From contig RDNZ01000005.1 of the NCBI GenBank assembly GCA_011364905.1, positions 49,313 to 113,312 on the forward strand: a DNA stretch of 64,000 nt. The letters run 5' to 3'. Of the stretch, positions 35,090 through 42,633 are shown piece after piece. The stretch's first letter is position 1, and each line of letters starts with the position of its first letter. The stretch is from Candidatus Thorarchaeota archaeon (lineage in GTDB: Archaea; Asgardarchaeota; Thorarchaeia; Thorarchaeales; Thorarchaeaceae). The notes below the pieces were generated by a model. The model had not been told where the DNA came from, made no database searches, and saw only the letters and a program-made list of their open reading frames with translations. The position numbers and the translations under genes are program-made.

Positions 35090-35826
35090 AACACAGTTTT
35101 GCCACTATGCTAGTTATTGCAGTGCTTCTTTTTCCAATCAGTGTTCAAGCACAAACAAGCGATTTTGGCGTAAGTAAAGGAAATTCGGTAATTTGGGACG
35201 TCGAAATTGGCACTAACTTCACGCTATGGTATACTGGCGGTGGATATTGTGCAATTGAAAACGGGAGTACTATGAGTTTCGATGTATCAGAAGTGAATCA
35301 GGAGGTTTTCGGCATATTGAATATCGGAAATGTGACTGTGCCAGCAAATGACACCGCGGTTGCCCTTGATTTGACCCTGGGAATCTGGCCAAGTTGGTTG
35401 ACTGGGTTATTCGTTGAGGTTGGTCAACAGAATATCCATAATCTCAATGAATCAGCTTATGCGGCAGCGGAGAGAGTATCAGGAAACTGGATGAATGGAA
35501 CAATCACCTCACGATATGAGAACATCTCAGTGGGTGAGGGCCTTCAGGAATGCATTGTGTTTGATTATCAACAAGACCCGCCTGGAACTCAGATCACTCA
35601 TCTTGCATATTCCTTAGCCTTTGGCGTGCTTGTCGAAGCTAATACAAGTGTGACATTCGGAAGCACCTACAAGCTTGTCCTTTCACTCAGGGGGGATCAA
35701 GGCTACCCAACAGTAGTTGACTTCAGTGCGAACTTGGGGAGATTGATTGTGTTTGGAGGGGTTGTGGGAGGCGGATTGCTTGCTGTGATAGTCATTGTAT
35801 ATGTACAATTAAGCCGCAAGAAGTAA
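35086..35826 (+). CDS. Exported, C-terminally anchored protein of the DUF4430/ECF operon
   Basis: A 246-residue protein with a clear signal peptide (FATMLVIAVLLFPISVQAQ), a beta-rich external part with several N-x-S/T sequons (NFT, NGS, NVT, NDT, NGT) and a C-terminal transmembrane helix (LIVFGGVVGGGLLAVIVIVYV) followed by SRKK. The family is not recognised. Its ATG overlaps the stop of the DUF4430 gene (ATGA), so both are made together; the similar two-anchor layout suggests they form a surface complex that feeds the ECF transporter. Confidence 0.65.
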   Translation: MKHSFATMLVIAVLLFPISVQAQTSDFGVSKGNSVIWDVEIGTNFTLWYTGGGYCAIENGSTMSFDVSEVNQEVFGILNIGNVTVPANDTAVALDLTLGIWPSWLTGLFVEVGQQNIHNLNESAYAAAERVSGNWMNGTITSRYENISVGEGLQECIVFDYQQDPPGTQITHLAYSLAFGVLVEANTSVTFGSTYKLVLSLRGDQGYPTVVDFSANLGRLIVFGGVVGGGLLAVIVIVYVQLSRKK

Positions 35827-35844
35827 TGCAGAAGGGATGGTTGG

Positions 35845-36483
35845 GTGGAAACCGAGAAGTCACAGAGAAAGATTAGCGACAGTAGATGGATTTCCATTAC
35901 TGCCATCATGACTGCTTTGGCGTTGGTTGGCAACTACGCTCTGGTAGCTATACCAAATCTAGAGTTGGGATCAACTGTACTGTTTGTAACAGCATATATC
36001 TTTGGAGCAGCGATGGCCATCTGGTCAACGCTCATCATGTCCGTACTCTTCGGCATCATCAATCCGTGGGGAGCATTTATTCCGCAAATATGGATCTCTC
36101 AGGTGATTGGGTGGTTCTACATAGTCGCAATCGGGTCAATCATGGGAAGGCAGGGTAAGTCAGGAAAACGACTGCAGCCAAAAGGATGGGAACTTGCTGT
36201 CACTGGAGCTTTCGTGACGTTCATTTTTGAGCAAATCACTAACCTTGGATATTCGGTCACTTTTGCTGTTCCGTTCATAATAGCAGTAACAGCTGCGATT
36301 CCATTCTCGGTCATTCACATTGTTTCCAATGCTGTAATCTTCGCTCAAGTTGTTCCTATGATGGATACCGCTTTGAGGAAACAGTTCAAAGACCTTATCT
36401 GGAATGCCGAATCAAGCATAAAAGTCGAAACATTGGAGTATGTGCAATTTGACATGGAAGGAAGAGTTCATCAGGCTCTCTGA
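35845..36483 (+). CDS. ECF transporter S component-like membrane protein
   Basis: A 212-residue membrane protein with five or six hydrophobic segments: ITAIMTALALVGNYALVAIP, LGSTVLFVTAYIFGAAMAIWSTLIMSVLFGIINPWGAFIP, VIGWFYIVAIGSIMG, VTGAFVTFIFEQITNLGYSVTFAVPFIIAVTAAIPFS. The early Ala-rich helix and the GxxxNPWG turn are typical of S components that bind a vitamin for energy-coupling-factor import. The EcfA ATPases and EcfT are not in the window. GTG start 19 bases after the previous stop. Vitamin identity is not determined; the DUF4430 partner points to cobalamin or a related ligand. Confidence 0.7.
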   Translation: METEKSQRKISDSRWISITAIMTALALVGNYALVAIPNLELGSTVLFVTAYIFGAAMAIWSTLIMSVLFGIINPWGAFIPQIWISQVIGWFYIVAIGSIMGRQGKSGKRLQPKGWELAVTGAFVTFIFEQITNLGYSVTFAVPFIIAVTAAIPFSVIHIVSNAVIFAQVVPMMDTALRKQFKDLIWNAESSIKVETLEYVQFDMEGRVHQAL

Positions 36484-37087
36484 AGCTGCAGATGGTCGTG
36501 TCGCACCAGCTTTCAAGCCACATCACGCTGCAGTTGGTCTGATTATGATTGCCAGAGAGCAACCTCTCGGGAGATATGAACTCTGTGAAAAGATGTCGAT
36601 AGGGGAGGGAAGTGTAAGAACCCTGCTGAAAAGACTCACAGAGGCGGAATACATTGAACCTGAAGGAAAGCAGGGACAACGCTTGACAGCCAATGGAAAG
36701 AGGCTGTTCGAGGAGATGTCTCGCGACGTCCCGATTGGATTGATGCTAGACATTCACAGACTTGTGATGTACGAATACGCATATGCGAACTTGGTCAGAA
36801 ACAAGGCATCGGAGGTAACCGATGGTGTTCGACAAAGAGATGAGGCAATCATCCAAGGGGGCTACGGTAAAGCAGGTGCGACAACCTTAATCCAAAGGAA
36901 CATTCGTTTGGTCATGCCTCCTGACGATTTTCACATTCTTGTTGCCTACGAGCCTGAAACACTTCTTATCATTGAGAGCCTTAGACCAGAGAACAACGAC
37001 GTTGTTGTCATTGGCTCTGCGGATGATCCAAACTTGGCCAGGGAGGTCTCAATGGCCGCAGTCATGACACTCTTTGATGAGGGGTAG
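36440..37087 (+). CDS. Winged-helix regulator, DUF4443-like
   Basis: A 215-residue protein: a winged helix at about 25-95 (HHAAVGLIMIAREQPLGRYELCEKMSIGEGSVRTLLKRLTEAEYI, then a wing and LTANGKRLFEEM) and a C-terminal alpha/beta domain (DFHILVAYEPETLLIIESL, NDVVVIGSADDPNLAREVSMAAVMTL), the layout I associate with archaeal DUF4443 proteins. A ligand-sensing regulator is a reasonable inference. It overlaps the ECF S component by 44 bases, so it is part of the same operon and may act at the dyad near 34570. TTG 36449 is an alternative start. Confidence 0.65.
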   Translation: MCNLTWKEEFIRLSEAADGRVAPAFKPHHAAVGLIMIAREQPLGRYELCEKMSIGEGSVRTLLKRLTEAEYIEPEGKQGQRLTANGKRLFEEMSRDVPIGLMLDIHRLVMYEYAYANLVRNKASEVTDGVRQRDEAIIQGGYGKAGATTLIQRNIRLVMPPDDFHILVAYEPETLLIIESLRPENNDVVVIGSADDPNLAREVSMAAVMTLFDEG

Positions 37088-37089
37088 GT

Positions 37090-37923
37090 ATGCAATCAGA
37101 CCTTTTCGGCAATGTACCGGAGATTGTCATTGATGTACATGAAACTGGCGGAAAACGGAAGAATGCTGTGAAGCACCTCATGTCCATGTTGGACAAGGAG
37201 CAAATCACATACTCCGTTCAGAAAATCCCCATCGGAGACATCCTTGGAGTTGACGGCATCGCAATCGAGAGAAAGACCGTTAGTGATCTTGTGAACACAC
37301 TGAAAGGCAGCGCTTCAGGCGTACCGAGGCTAACCAAGCAACTGGATGCGCTTGTTTCATATGACAAGCCCTATGTCTTGATTGAGAACATTCTTGCGAT
37401 TCGGAGAGACCCCGTAAAGAGTTGTATCTACATTCCATTCTCGACCAAACAGACCAAGGGAAAACCATACTATGTGACAATGGAACGCGCCAGCTTCATT
37501 CATCCAAATTCATTAGATGCCCTAATAGATAGCATAGGTGAGAGAGGAATCACGATTCTCAAAGGTTTCAATGCGCTCCATTCAGCAGGATTGCTCTACG
37601 GAGTCCTAGTGGGTGAAGAGGCGAAAAGAGAGCAAAAAGGACAACGTCTTCCCGTGATAAGAACAAGGAAAGGACTGGACTCTATGAATGATGAACAGGA
37701 ATTCTTCATCGCTGGCTTTCCTGGCATTAATGTCGTTCGTGCAAAGAGTATTCTCGAACACTTTGGATCACCTCAAGAGGCGATCCTTCAGATTGATGAC
37801 TGGGGTAAAATACCAGGGATAGGTCCAAAAACTATAGCTTCAGCAAAGAAGCTCCTCTACTCGGACTATGAAGTCGCAGAAGGAGAGACTTCTGAGACTA
37901 ATGATGATCCAGTGAACTCTTGA
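37090..37923 (+). CDS. XPF/ERCC4-type structure-specific nuclease (short archaeal form)
   Basis: A 277-residue nuclease. The ERCC4 domain begins VIDVHETGG, contains the hallmark IERKTVSDLV (about 58-67) and continues through YVLIENIL; a double helix-hairpin-helix follows (FFIAGFPGINVVRAKSILEHFGSPQEAILQIDDWGKIPGIGPKTIASAKKLL). It cleaves branched DNA such as flaps and forks. The N-terminal helicase half of euryarchaeal Hef is missing, as in crenarchaeal XPF, which needs PCNA. Starts 2 bases after the previous stop. Confidence 0.9.
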   Translation: MQSDLFGNVPEIVIDVHETGGKRKNAVKHLMSMLDKEQITYSVQKIPIGDILGVDGIAIERKTVSDLVNTLKGSASGVPRLTKQLDALVSYDKPYVLIENILAIRRDPVKSCIYIPFSTKQTKGKPYYVTMERASFIHPNSLDALIDSIGERGITILKGFNALHSAGLLYGVLVGEEAKREQKGQRLPVIRTRKGLDSMNDEQEFFIAGFPGINVVRAKSILEHFGSPQEAILQIDDWGKIPGIGPKTIASAKKLLYSDYEVAEGETSETNDDPVNS

Positions 37924-37940
37924 TATTGCCAGCTCACAAG

Positions 37941-37976
37941 TTTTAAAAGAAGTAACTATTCTATGACTATAGAATA
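37941..37976 (+). promoter_or_regulatory. TATA box and perfect palindrome before the inositol-phosphate synthase gene
   Basis: TTTTAAAA (37941-37948) is followed at the expected transcription start by TATTCTAT-GACT-ATAGAATA (37957-37976), eight perfectly paired bases on each side of a 4-nt spacer. The position directly over the start site argues for a repressor operator. Confidence 0.55.
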
Positions 37977-37996
37977 CTTGACAAGGTGAAATGACT

Positions 37997-39085
37997 ATGG
38001 GAGATGTCCGAATAGCAATCGCAGGACTCGGAAACTGTGCGTCTGCACTCATACAAGGCACACACTATTATAGAAACGCCAAGGCAGATGAAGAAGTTCC
38101 TGGTCTAATGCATGTTGATTTTGGAGGTTATTTTCCTAAGGACCTAAAGGTCGTGGCAGCTTTTGAGGCAAACAGGAAGAAGATTGGACTCGATGTTGCC
38201 GAAGCTATGTGGGCGGAACCCAATTGCTGCGCTGCGTTTGCCCCCGACTTCCCAAAAACGGGTGTTAAGGTATTGCCCGGACCCATCTCGGATGGTGTAG
38301 CTCCTCACATGCGAGAATCTTTCTTCGCATATGACGAGAAGGAAGTAGAACCGGTAAATGTTGCGGAAGAGCTGAAGAAAGCAAAGGCAGACTTGCTTGT
38401 CACATACCTCCCGGTTGGGAGTGCTGATGGCACTAGGATTTATGCTAAGGCCGCATTAGAAGCCGAGATTGGATACATTAATGCCATCCCAGAGTTCATT
38501 GTTTCTGACCCCAAATCACCGATTGCGCAAGCATTCGAAAAGAAGGGACTTCCTTGTGCAGGCGATGACATCAAGAGCCAACTAGGTGCGACAATCTTGC
38601 ATCGTGTCCTAGCTCAACTATTTGACAAAAGAGGGCTTATTCTGAATAATACATACCAGCTCAACATAGGCGGAAATACTGATTTTGAAAATATGCAGGT
38701 TGAGAACAGATTGACCTCAAAGAGGATTAGTAAGACCGAGGCAGTCACAAGCTGTGTTGATTACGAACTCCCAACCAAGATTGGTCCAAGTGACTATGTG
38801 CCATTTTTGGGAGATAACAAAGTTTGCTACATTAGTATGCGTTCGAGAGCCTTTGGAGACTTACCAATAGACCTCGATCTGAAATTGTCAGTCCAAGACT
38901 CACCGAACAGTGGTGGCGTTATTATCGATGTTGCCAGAGCCGTTAAAATCGCTCTGGACCGAGGCATAGGAGGAGAACTATCCAGTATCAGCTCCTATAG
39001 TTTCAAGCACCCAAGATATCAGATAGACGACTTCGAAGCAAGAAATCGCGTAGATGAGTTTATCGAGGGCAAACGCGAACGGTAG
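37997..39085 (+). CDS. ino1: Myo-inositol-1-phosphate synthase
   Basis: A 362-residue NAD-dependent synthase that turns glucose 6-phosphate into L-myo-inositol 1-phosphate, the head-group precursor of archaetidylinositol. Rossmann motif IAGLGNCASALIQG, TYLPVGSADGTRIYAKAALEA, GDDIKSQLGATILHR, and LNIGGNTDFENM are conserved signatures. ATG 37997 is chosen over 37991 because AAGGTGA lies 7 nt before it (only 1 nt before the first). A CDP-alcohol phosphotransferase that could use its product is at 51 kb. Confidence 0.93.
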   Translation: MGDVRIAIAGLGNCASALIQGTHYYRNAKADEEVPGLMHVDFGGYFPKDLKVVAAFEANRKKIGLDVAEAMWAEPNCCAAFAPDFPKTGVKVLPGPISDGVAPHMRESFFAYDEKEVEPVNVAEELKKAKADLLVTYLPVGSADGTRIYAKAALEAEIGYINAIPEFIVSDPKSPIAQAFEKKGLPCAGDDIKSQLGATILHRVLAQLFDKRGLILNNTYQLNIGGNTDFENMQVENRLTSKRISKTEAVTSCVDYELPTKIGPSDYVPFLGDNKVCYISMRSRAFGDLPIDLDLKLSVQDSPNSGGVIIDVARAVKIALDRGIGGELSSISSYSFKHPRYQIDDFEARNRVDEFIEGKRER

Positions 39086-39107
39086 TAAATATCAAAAAAA
39101 GAAGAGC

Positions 39108-39138
39108 CAGCCTAGAAGTAACTAGGCTGCTTTTAATT
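39108..39138. terminator. Bidirectional terminator hairpin
   Basis: CAGCCTAG and CTAGGCTG (39108-39115, 39122-39129) form an 8-bp stem with a 6-nt loop between two convergent genes. The plus strand continues CTTTTAATT; on the minus strand the stem is followed shortly by TTCTTTTTTTG. It can terminate both transcripts. Confidence 0.6.
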
Positions 39139-39140
39139 CT

Positions 39141-40280
39141 CTAAAGAGTTGTGAAGCTCTTGACTGTCTTTTCATCGAGTTTCTGGAGTACTTCAACTAG
39201 AAGTTGGACTGCATTCTCAACATCGCTAAGATCCAGCATACCATGATGAGAGTGGATGTATCTTGTCGGAATCCCAAGATACAAAGATGGAGCACCCATT
39301 CCTGCAAGATGGATTTGACCTGCATCAGTCCCGCCGGCCTTGATAAATGATGGTTGATACCGTATACCCTTCTCTTCAGCGATTTCCAAGACGAATCTTC
39401 GCAGCTTTGGATTTGGAATCATGGATGAATCACCAGCGGAGATTGAAACGCCTTTGCCCATCTTTGCAACGATGCCCTCGACTTCAGGCGAGTCTCCAGA
39501 GATGTCCACATCGAGAGCGAATCCAATGTCAGGTTCAATCATTTGAGCAGATGTCTTCGCACCTCTAAGACCGACTTCCTCCTGAACGGTTGAACAGAAA
39601 AAGACAGTGTTTGGAAGTTCGATGTTGTTTTCGGAAATGCGTCGTAATGCCTCAAGGACAATGAACACGCCAATTCTGTCATCGAAGGCTTTTGCAACAG
39701 CGAGAGTGACTTCGCGAGTTTCCCCTTTTGCATCTTTGCTATCTTCATCCTTCTTTTCCTTTCTCTTTCGTTTCATTGTACGAAAGGAAGAAAGAGGTAC
39801 TGCAGGGTCTCCCACGCGAATCCCAAGCTCCTTTACATCAGCTACTGATGAGCAGCCAATATCGATATACATCTGGTCTTTTGTGACTACTTTGCCACGC
39901 ATCTCAGGGGTAAGAACATGCGGTGGTGGTGCACCAATAATGCCTACTAGTTTTTCTCCCTTGAAAGATTGAATCACCACCTCTTGGGTCAACAAAGTCT
40001 GATCCCACCAGCCCCCTAGCTGATGAAACTCCAAATAGCCCTCTTTCTTAATGTTGGTTATCACAAAACCAATCTCATCGACATGCCCAGCTATCATGAT
40101 TTTGGGGCCTTTGCTTCCCTTCTTGAAAATCACAGACCCCAGTCCATCATGCAATATCTCATCAGCGTATTTCTGGCCATGTTTCTTTGCGACTTTCTGC
40201 GCCTCTTCCTCGTGCCCACTTGGTCCGAAGGCTTCGCAGAGTTCTTCTAATAATTTCAGGTCAAGATCTATCTTGGTCAT
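39141..40280 (-). CDS. M42 family aminopeptidase (TET/endoglucanase-M type)
   Basis: A 379-residue metallopeptidase. Metal sites: GHVDEIGF, AFDDRIG, STVQEEVGLRG (Glu catalytic base plus ligand), ALDVDISGD and the C-terminal THSHHG-type SHHGMLDL. M42 enzymes form large tetrahedral assemblies that trim peptides released by the proteasome. A 20-residue Lys/Glu/Asp-rich insertion (KRKRKEKKDEDSKDAKGE, near 175-195) breaks the PA-like domain region and is unusual. ATG 40280 with GAGTG upstream is preferred to GTG 40289. Confidence 0.85.
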   Translation of the reverse strand: MTKIDLDLKLLEELCEAFGPSGHEEEAQKVAKKHGQKYADEILHDGLGSVIFKKGSKGPKIMIAGHVDEIGFVITNIKKEGYLEFHQLGGWWDQTLLTQEVVIQSFKGEKLVGIIGAPPPHVLTPEMRGKVVTKDQMYIDIGCSSVADVKELGIRVGDPAVPLSSFRTMKRKRKEKKDEDSKDAKGETREVTLAVAKAFDDRIGVFIVLEALRRISENNIELPNTVFFCSTVQEEVGLRGAKTSAQMIEPDIGFALDVDISGDSPEVEGIVAKMGKGVSISAGDSSMIPNPKLRRFVLEIAEEKGIRYQPSFIKAGGTDAGQIHLAGMGAPSLYLGIPTRYIHSHHGMLDLSDVENAVQLLVEVLQKLDEKTVKSFTTL

Positions 40281-40366
40281 GAAACCCACTCATTTATCTT
40301 GAATCGATATCGACCTTAAAATTCGCCTCTTTAGTGGTTTTGGTTTGAGGACTAAAAGAGAAAAGT

Positions 40367-40909
40367 CTAGGAAATTGATAGAGAACTTTTCGCAAGTATA
40401 CTGAATGCTTCTTCAACGTTCTGCCCAGTGAGTGCACTTGTTTCAAGATAGCCAACCAGATTCTGCTCACGAGTGAATTCTTCACCCATCTCCCGGGTTA
40501 TCACTCGGTGTTCAGCCAAGTCCACCTTGTTCGCCAACAGAATGATAGGGATCCGCTCACCCAACGCATCTTCGGTTTCCTTAATCCATTTTGGCAATTC
40601 CAGCCAAGTGCTCTTTCGTGTTGTGTCATAGACAAGCAGAGCACCTTTAGAGCCACGATAGTAGCTTCCTCGAATGAAGTCGAACCTCTGCTGTCCAGCA
40701 AGGTCCCATACGAGAAGTTTAACTACAATATTTCGACCATTTGCAGCTTCGACAGCGACTGTCTTGACTGCAAATTGCGACCCGATGGTCACAATATACT
40801 CTTCCGAGAACTTGTGTGTAAGAAAGCGGTTGACTAAGGCGGTCTTTCCACTGCCTCCTGCGCCAATCATGACGACCTTTCGCATGTAGTCAAAACCACC
40901 GCTACTCAA
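40367..40909 (-). CDS. Rab/Ras-like small GTPase
   Basis: A 180-residue protein that is nearly all G domain: G1 GAGGSGKT, a switch I Thr in VTIGSQF, G3 VWDLAGQQRFDFIRGSYYRGS, G4 NKVD, G5 ETSALTG. The WDLAGQ.RF and YYRG sequences are those of eukaryotic Rab proteins. No C-terminal cysteine for prenylation (ends SSLSIS). The frame extends to 41053, but AAAGGTGAG sits 4 nt before TTG 40909; ATG 40885 is an alternative. Monocistronic and divergent from the RHH gene. Confidence 0.85.
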   Translation of the reverse strand: MSSGGFDYMRKVVMIGAGGSGKTALVNRFLTHKFSEEYIVTIGSQFAVKTVAVEAANGRNIVVKLLVWDLAGQQRFDFIRGSYYRGSKGALLVYDTTRKSTWLELPKWIKETEDALGERIPIILLANKVDLAEHRVITREMGEEFTREQNLVGYLETSALTGQNVEEAFSILAKSSLSIS

Positions 40910-41095
40910 GTACTCACCTTTCCGCTCTATTAAGGGATTCACATAGGGGGTGCTTGATTGCTTCCACCCGCAGGTTTCCTTATTCGAACTTCGCTCCTCT
41001 GTATTTAGCCTTTTATGGGTCGAATGTATTAAAGTCAAAAGGCTCTTTGCCATATCATGAGTGGTTGGCGCGGAGTTTCTAAGGCGTAGTATCGA

Positions 41096-41117
41096 CTTAT
41101 ATCCGGTATTACCCGGT
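41096..41117 (+). promoter_or_regulatory. TATA-like box and CCGG repeat before the RHH gene
   Basis: CTTATAT at 41096-41102 is followed by CCGGTATTACCCGGTT, an imperfect inverted repeat of CCGG(T), 26-40 bases before the start. RHH regulators often repress their own promoter from such sites. Confidence 0.35.
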
Positions 41118-41142
41118 TAACACCAGTTGAGAGGAATTACAT

Positions 41143-41322
41143 GTGCAGCTTGTTACTGTTAAGATGAGTGATATCTACGTAAAGGGTCTTGACAAACTAG
41201 TGGAAATTGGCATGTATCCGTCGAGAAGCGAGGCTATTAGGGTAGCTATAAGAGATCTTCTTCGCAGGGAGCTGTGGCCCGCTGAAGGAAGTCCTATAAA
41301 CATGGAACAGGAAACTGGATAG
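41143..41322 (+). CDS. Ribbon-helix-helix (CopG-type) transcription regulator, small
   Basis: A 59-residue protein that is below common length cut-offs. The beta strand QLVTVKMSDIYVKGLDKLVEIG is followed by helices MYPSRSEAIRVAIRDLLRREL, where SRSEAIR is the classic turn-and-helix signature of RHH repressors that dimerise on palindromic DNA. GTG 41143 has GAGAGG 8 nt upstream. The target is unknown; its own promoter, the divergent Rab-like gene and the ABC exporter downstream are candidates. Confidence 0.85.
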   Translation: MQLVTVKMSDIYVKGLDKLVEIGMYPSRSEAIRVAIRDLLRRELWPAEGSPINMEQETG

Positions 41323-41404
41323 AACAGTGCTAGATGCACACAAGACACATTAAGATATATGAGTTGAATTTGCTAACTACCCTTGCTTTAAGGAGGACAA
41401 TTGA

Positions 41405-41920
41405 TTGAACTTCAGGGTATTCTTCAAAAGCGTGAAATTCGCATTCAGAGCTAGAATTCGAGTGCTGGCATTCATTCTAATCTATGCGATTCTTTTCATT
41501 ATAGTATCGAAAGGTATGACAAATAATCCCAGTGAATGGCTCACATATTTTGGAATGGCGTTTATTGTTGCAACAATTTATGCGATTCTAATCTCACAAT
41601 TTAGAAGAAGAGATATTTCAATCTTCAAATGTATTGGATGGGATAACAATAACGTAATGCTATTGATGGTGGGAGAGGTCGTACTAGTTTCATTCAGCGC
41701 ATTTCTACTGGTCTTTCAAGTCAGCATTGAGATTATTGGTTTCATAGGCTACTTTGGATCATCAGCACTACTAACTAGTATTCGGGACTTACTCTTCATA
41801 GACCTGAGCTCAATGGCTGTGACACTATTGGTGATAATTGTTTGTCAAATACCGGGGCTGCTTCTGTCCATGTATAGAGCAACAAAGATACCTCCGATGA
41901 GGGCACTAAGGGAGGAATGA
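41405..41920 (+). CDS. Short ABC transporter permease (FtsX/MacB-type half)
   Basis: A 171-residue membrane protein with four hydrophobic segments and the DISIFKCIGWDNNNV element typical of the first cytoplasmic loop of FtsX/MacB permeases, ending in ATKIPPMRALREE, the C-terminal coupling helix (PxxALR). Normal members carry a large extracellular domain and 400 or more residues; here only the C-terminal-like membrane core exists. TTG start preceded by AGGAGG at 8 nt. The ATPase gene follows at once. Confidence 0.7.
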   Translation: MNFRVFFKSVKFAFRARIRVLAFILIYAILFIIVSKGMTNNPSEWLTYFGMAFIVATIYAILISQFRRRDISIFKCIGWDNNNVMLLMVGEVVLVSFSAFLLVFQVSIEIIGFIGYFGSSALLTSIRDLLFIDLSSMAVTLLVIIVCQIPGLLLSMYRATKIPPMRALREE

Positions 41921-41923
41921 GAT

Positions 41924-42610
41924 ATGGCAGGACCAATAATTGAACTTGAAGATGTCAATAAGGAATTTGGAAAAGGGAAAAACACTGTAGCAGCTCTCAA
42001 GGATGTCAATTTACAAATTGAGGCTGGAGACTTCGTAGCAGTCCTTGGACCCAGCGGATGCGGAAAGTCTACGCTTCTACATGTCATGTCGGGTCTTGAA
42101 GCACCTTCATCAGGTCGCGTGCTTGTTGATGCTGTTGATGTCACACTCATAAGTGAACGAGATATGCCTAAGGTTCGTGCTCAGAAGATTGGCTTTGTCT
42201 TTCAATCATTTCTCTTGGTGGAACACCTCACAGCGTATGAAAATATCGAGGCTGTCCTCTGGCCTAGAACAGATATGACTAAACAAGAACAAGAGGAAAG
42301 AACCTTGTCAGTCCTCCGTGAGGTAGACATGCTTGAGCGAAGAGACCACTTTCCAAGACAGCTTTCTGGCGGAGAGCAACAGAGGGTTGCCATAGGAAGA
42401 GCACTTGTTAATGAGCCCCCAATCCTGTTTTGCGATGAGCCTACCGGGAACCTCGACTCAAAGACAGGTGAGAACATTCTCAAAATCATCGCTCAACTCA
42501 ATCGTGAGAAGAGGATGACAGTTGTTCTTGTCACACACAATCAGGATATCGCTAAGTTTGCTAAAAGAACACTCAGCATGAAAGATGGAGTAATAAGAAG
42601 AGCAACATAA
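41924..42610 (+). CDS. ABC transporter ATP-binding protein (LolD/MacB type)
   Basis: A 228-residue ABC ATPase: Walker [11 protein letters not shown]-loop [12 protein letters not shown], signature [15 protein letters not shown], Walker [14 protein letters not shown] and the H-loop THNQD. This subfamily works with FtsX-like permeases to push substrates or membrane components outward. Starts 3 bases after the permease stop, whose last codons include its Shine-Dalgarno (GGAGGA). Confidence 0.9.
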   Translation: MAGPIIELEDVNKEFGKGKNTVAALKDVNLQIEAGDFVAVLGPSGCGKSTLLHVMSGLEAPSSGRVLVDAVDVTLISERDMPKVRAQKIGFVFQSFLLVEHLTAYENIEAVLWPRTDMTKQEQEERTLSVLREVDMLERRDHFPRQLSGGEQQRVAIGRALVNEPPILFCDEPTGNLDSKTGENILKIIAQLNREKRMTVVLVTHNQDIAKFAKRTLSMKDGVIRRAT

Positions 42611-42633
42611 TCCAACACGAGGACCTGATAGTC

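Noticed and set aside
41405..41920. Permease gene as a frameshifted fragment of a full-length one
   Set aside because: It has its own strong AGGAGG ribosome site and no permease-like sequence lies upstream, where the RHH gene ends 82 bases before.
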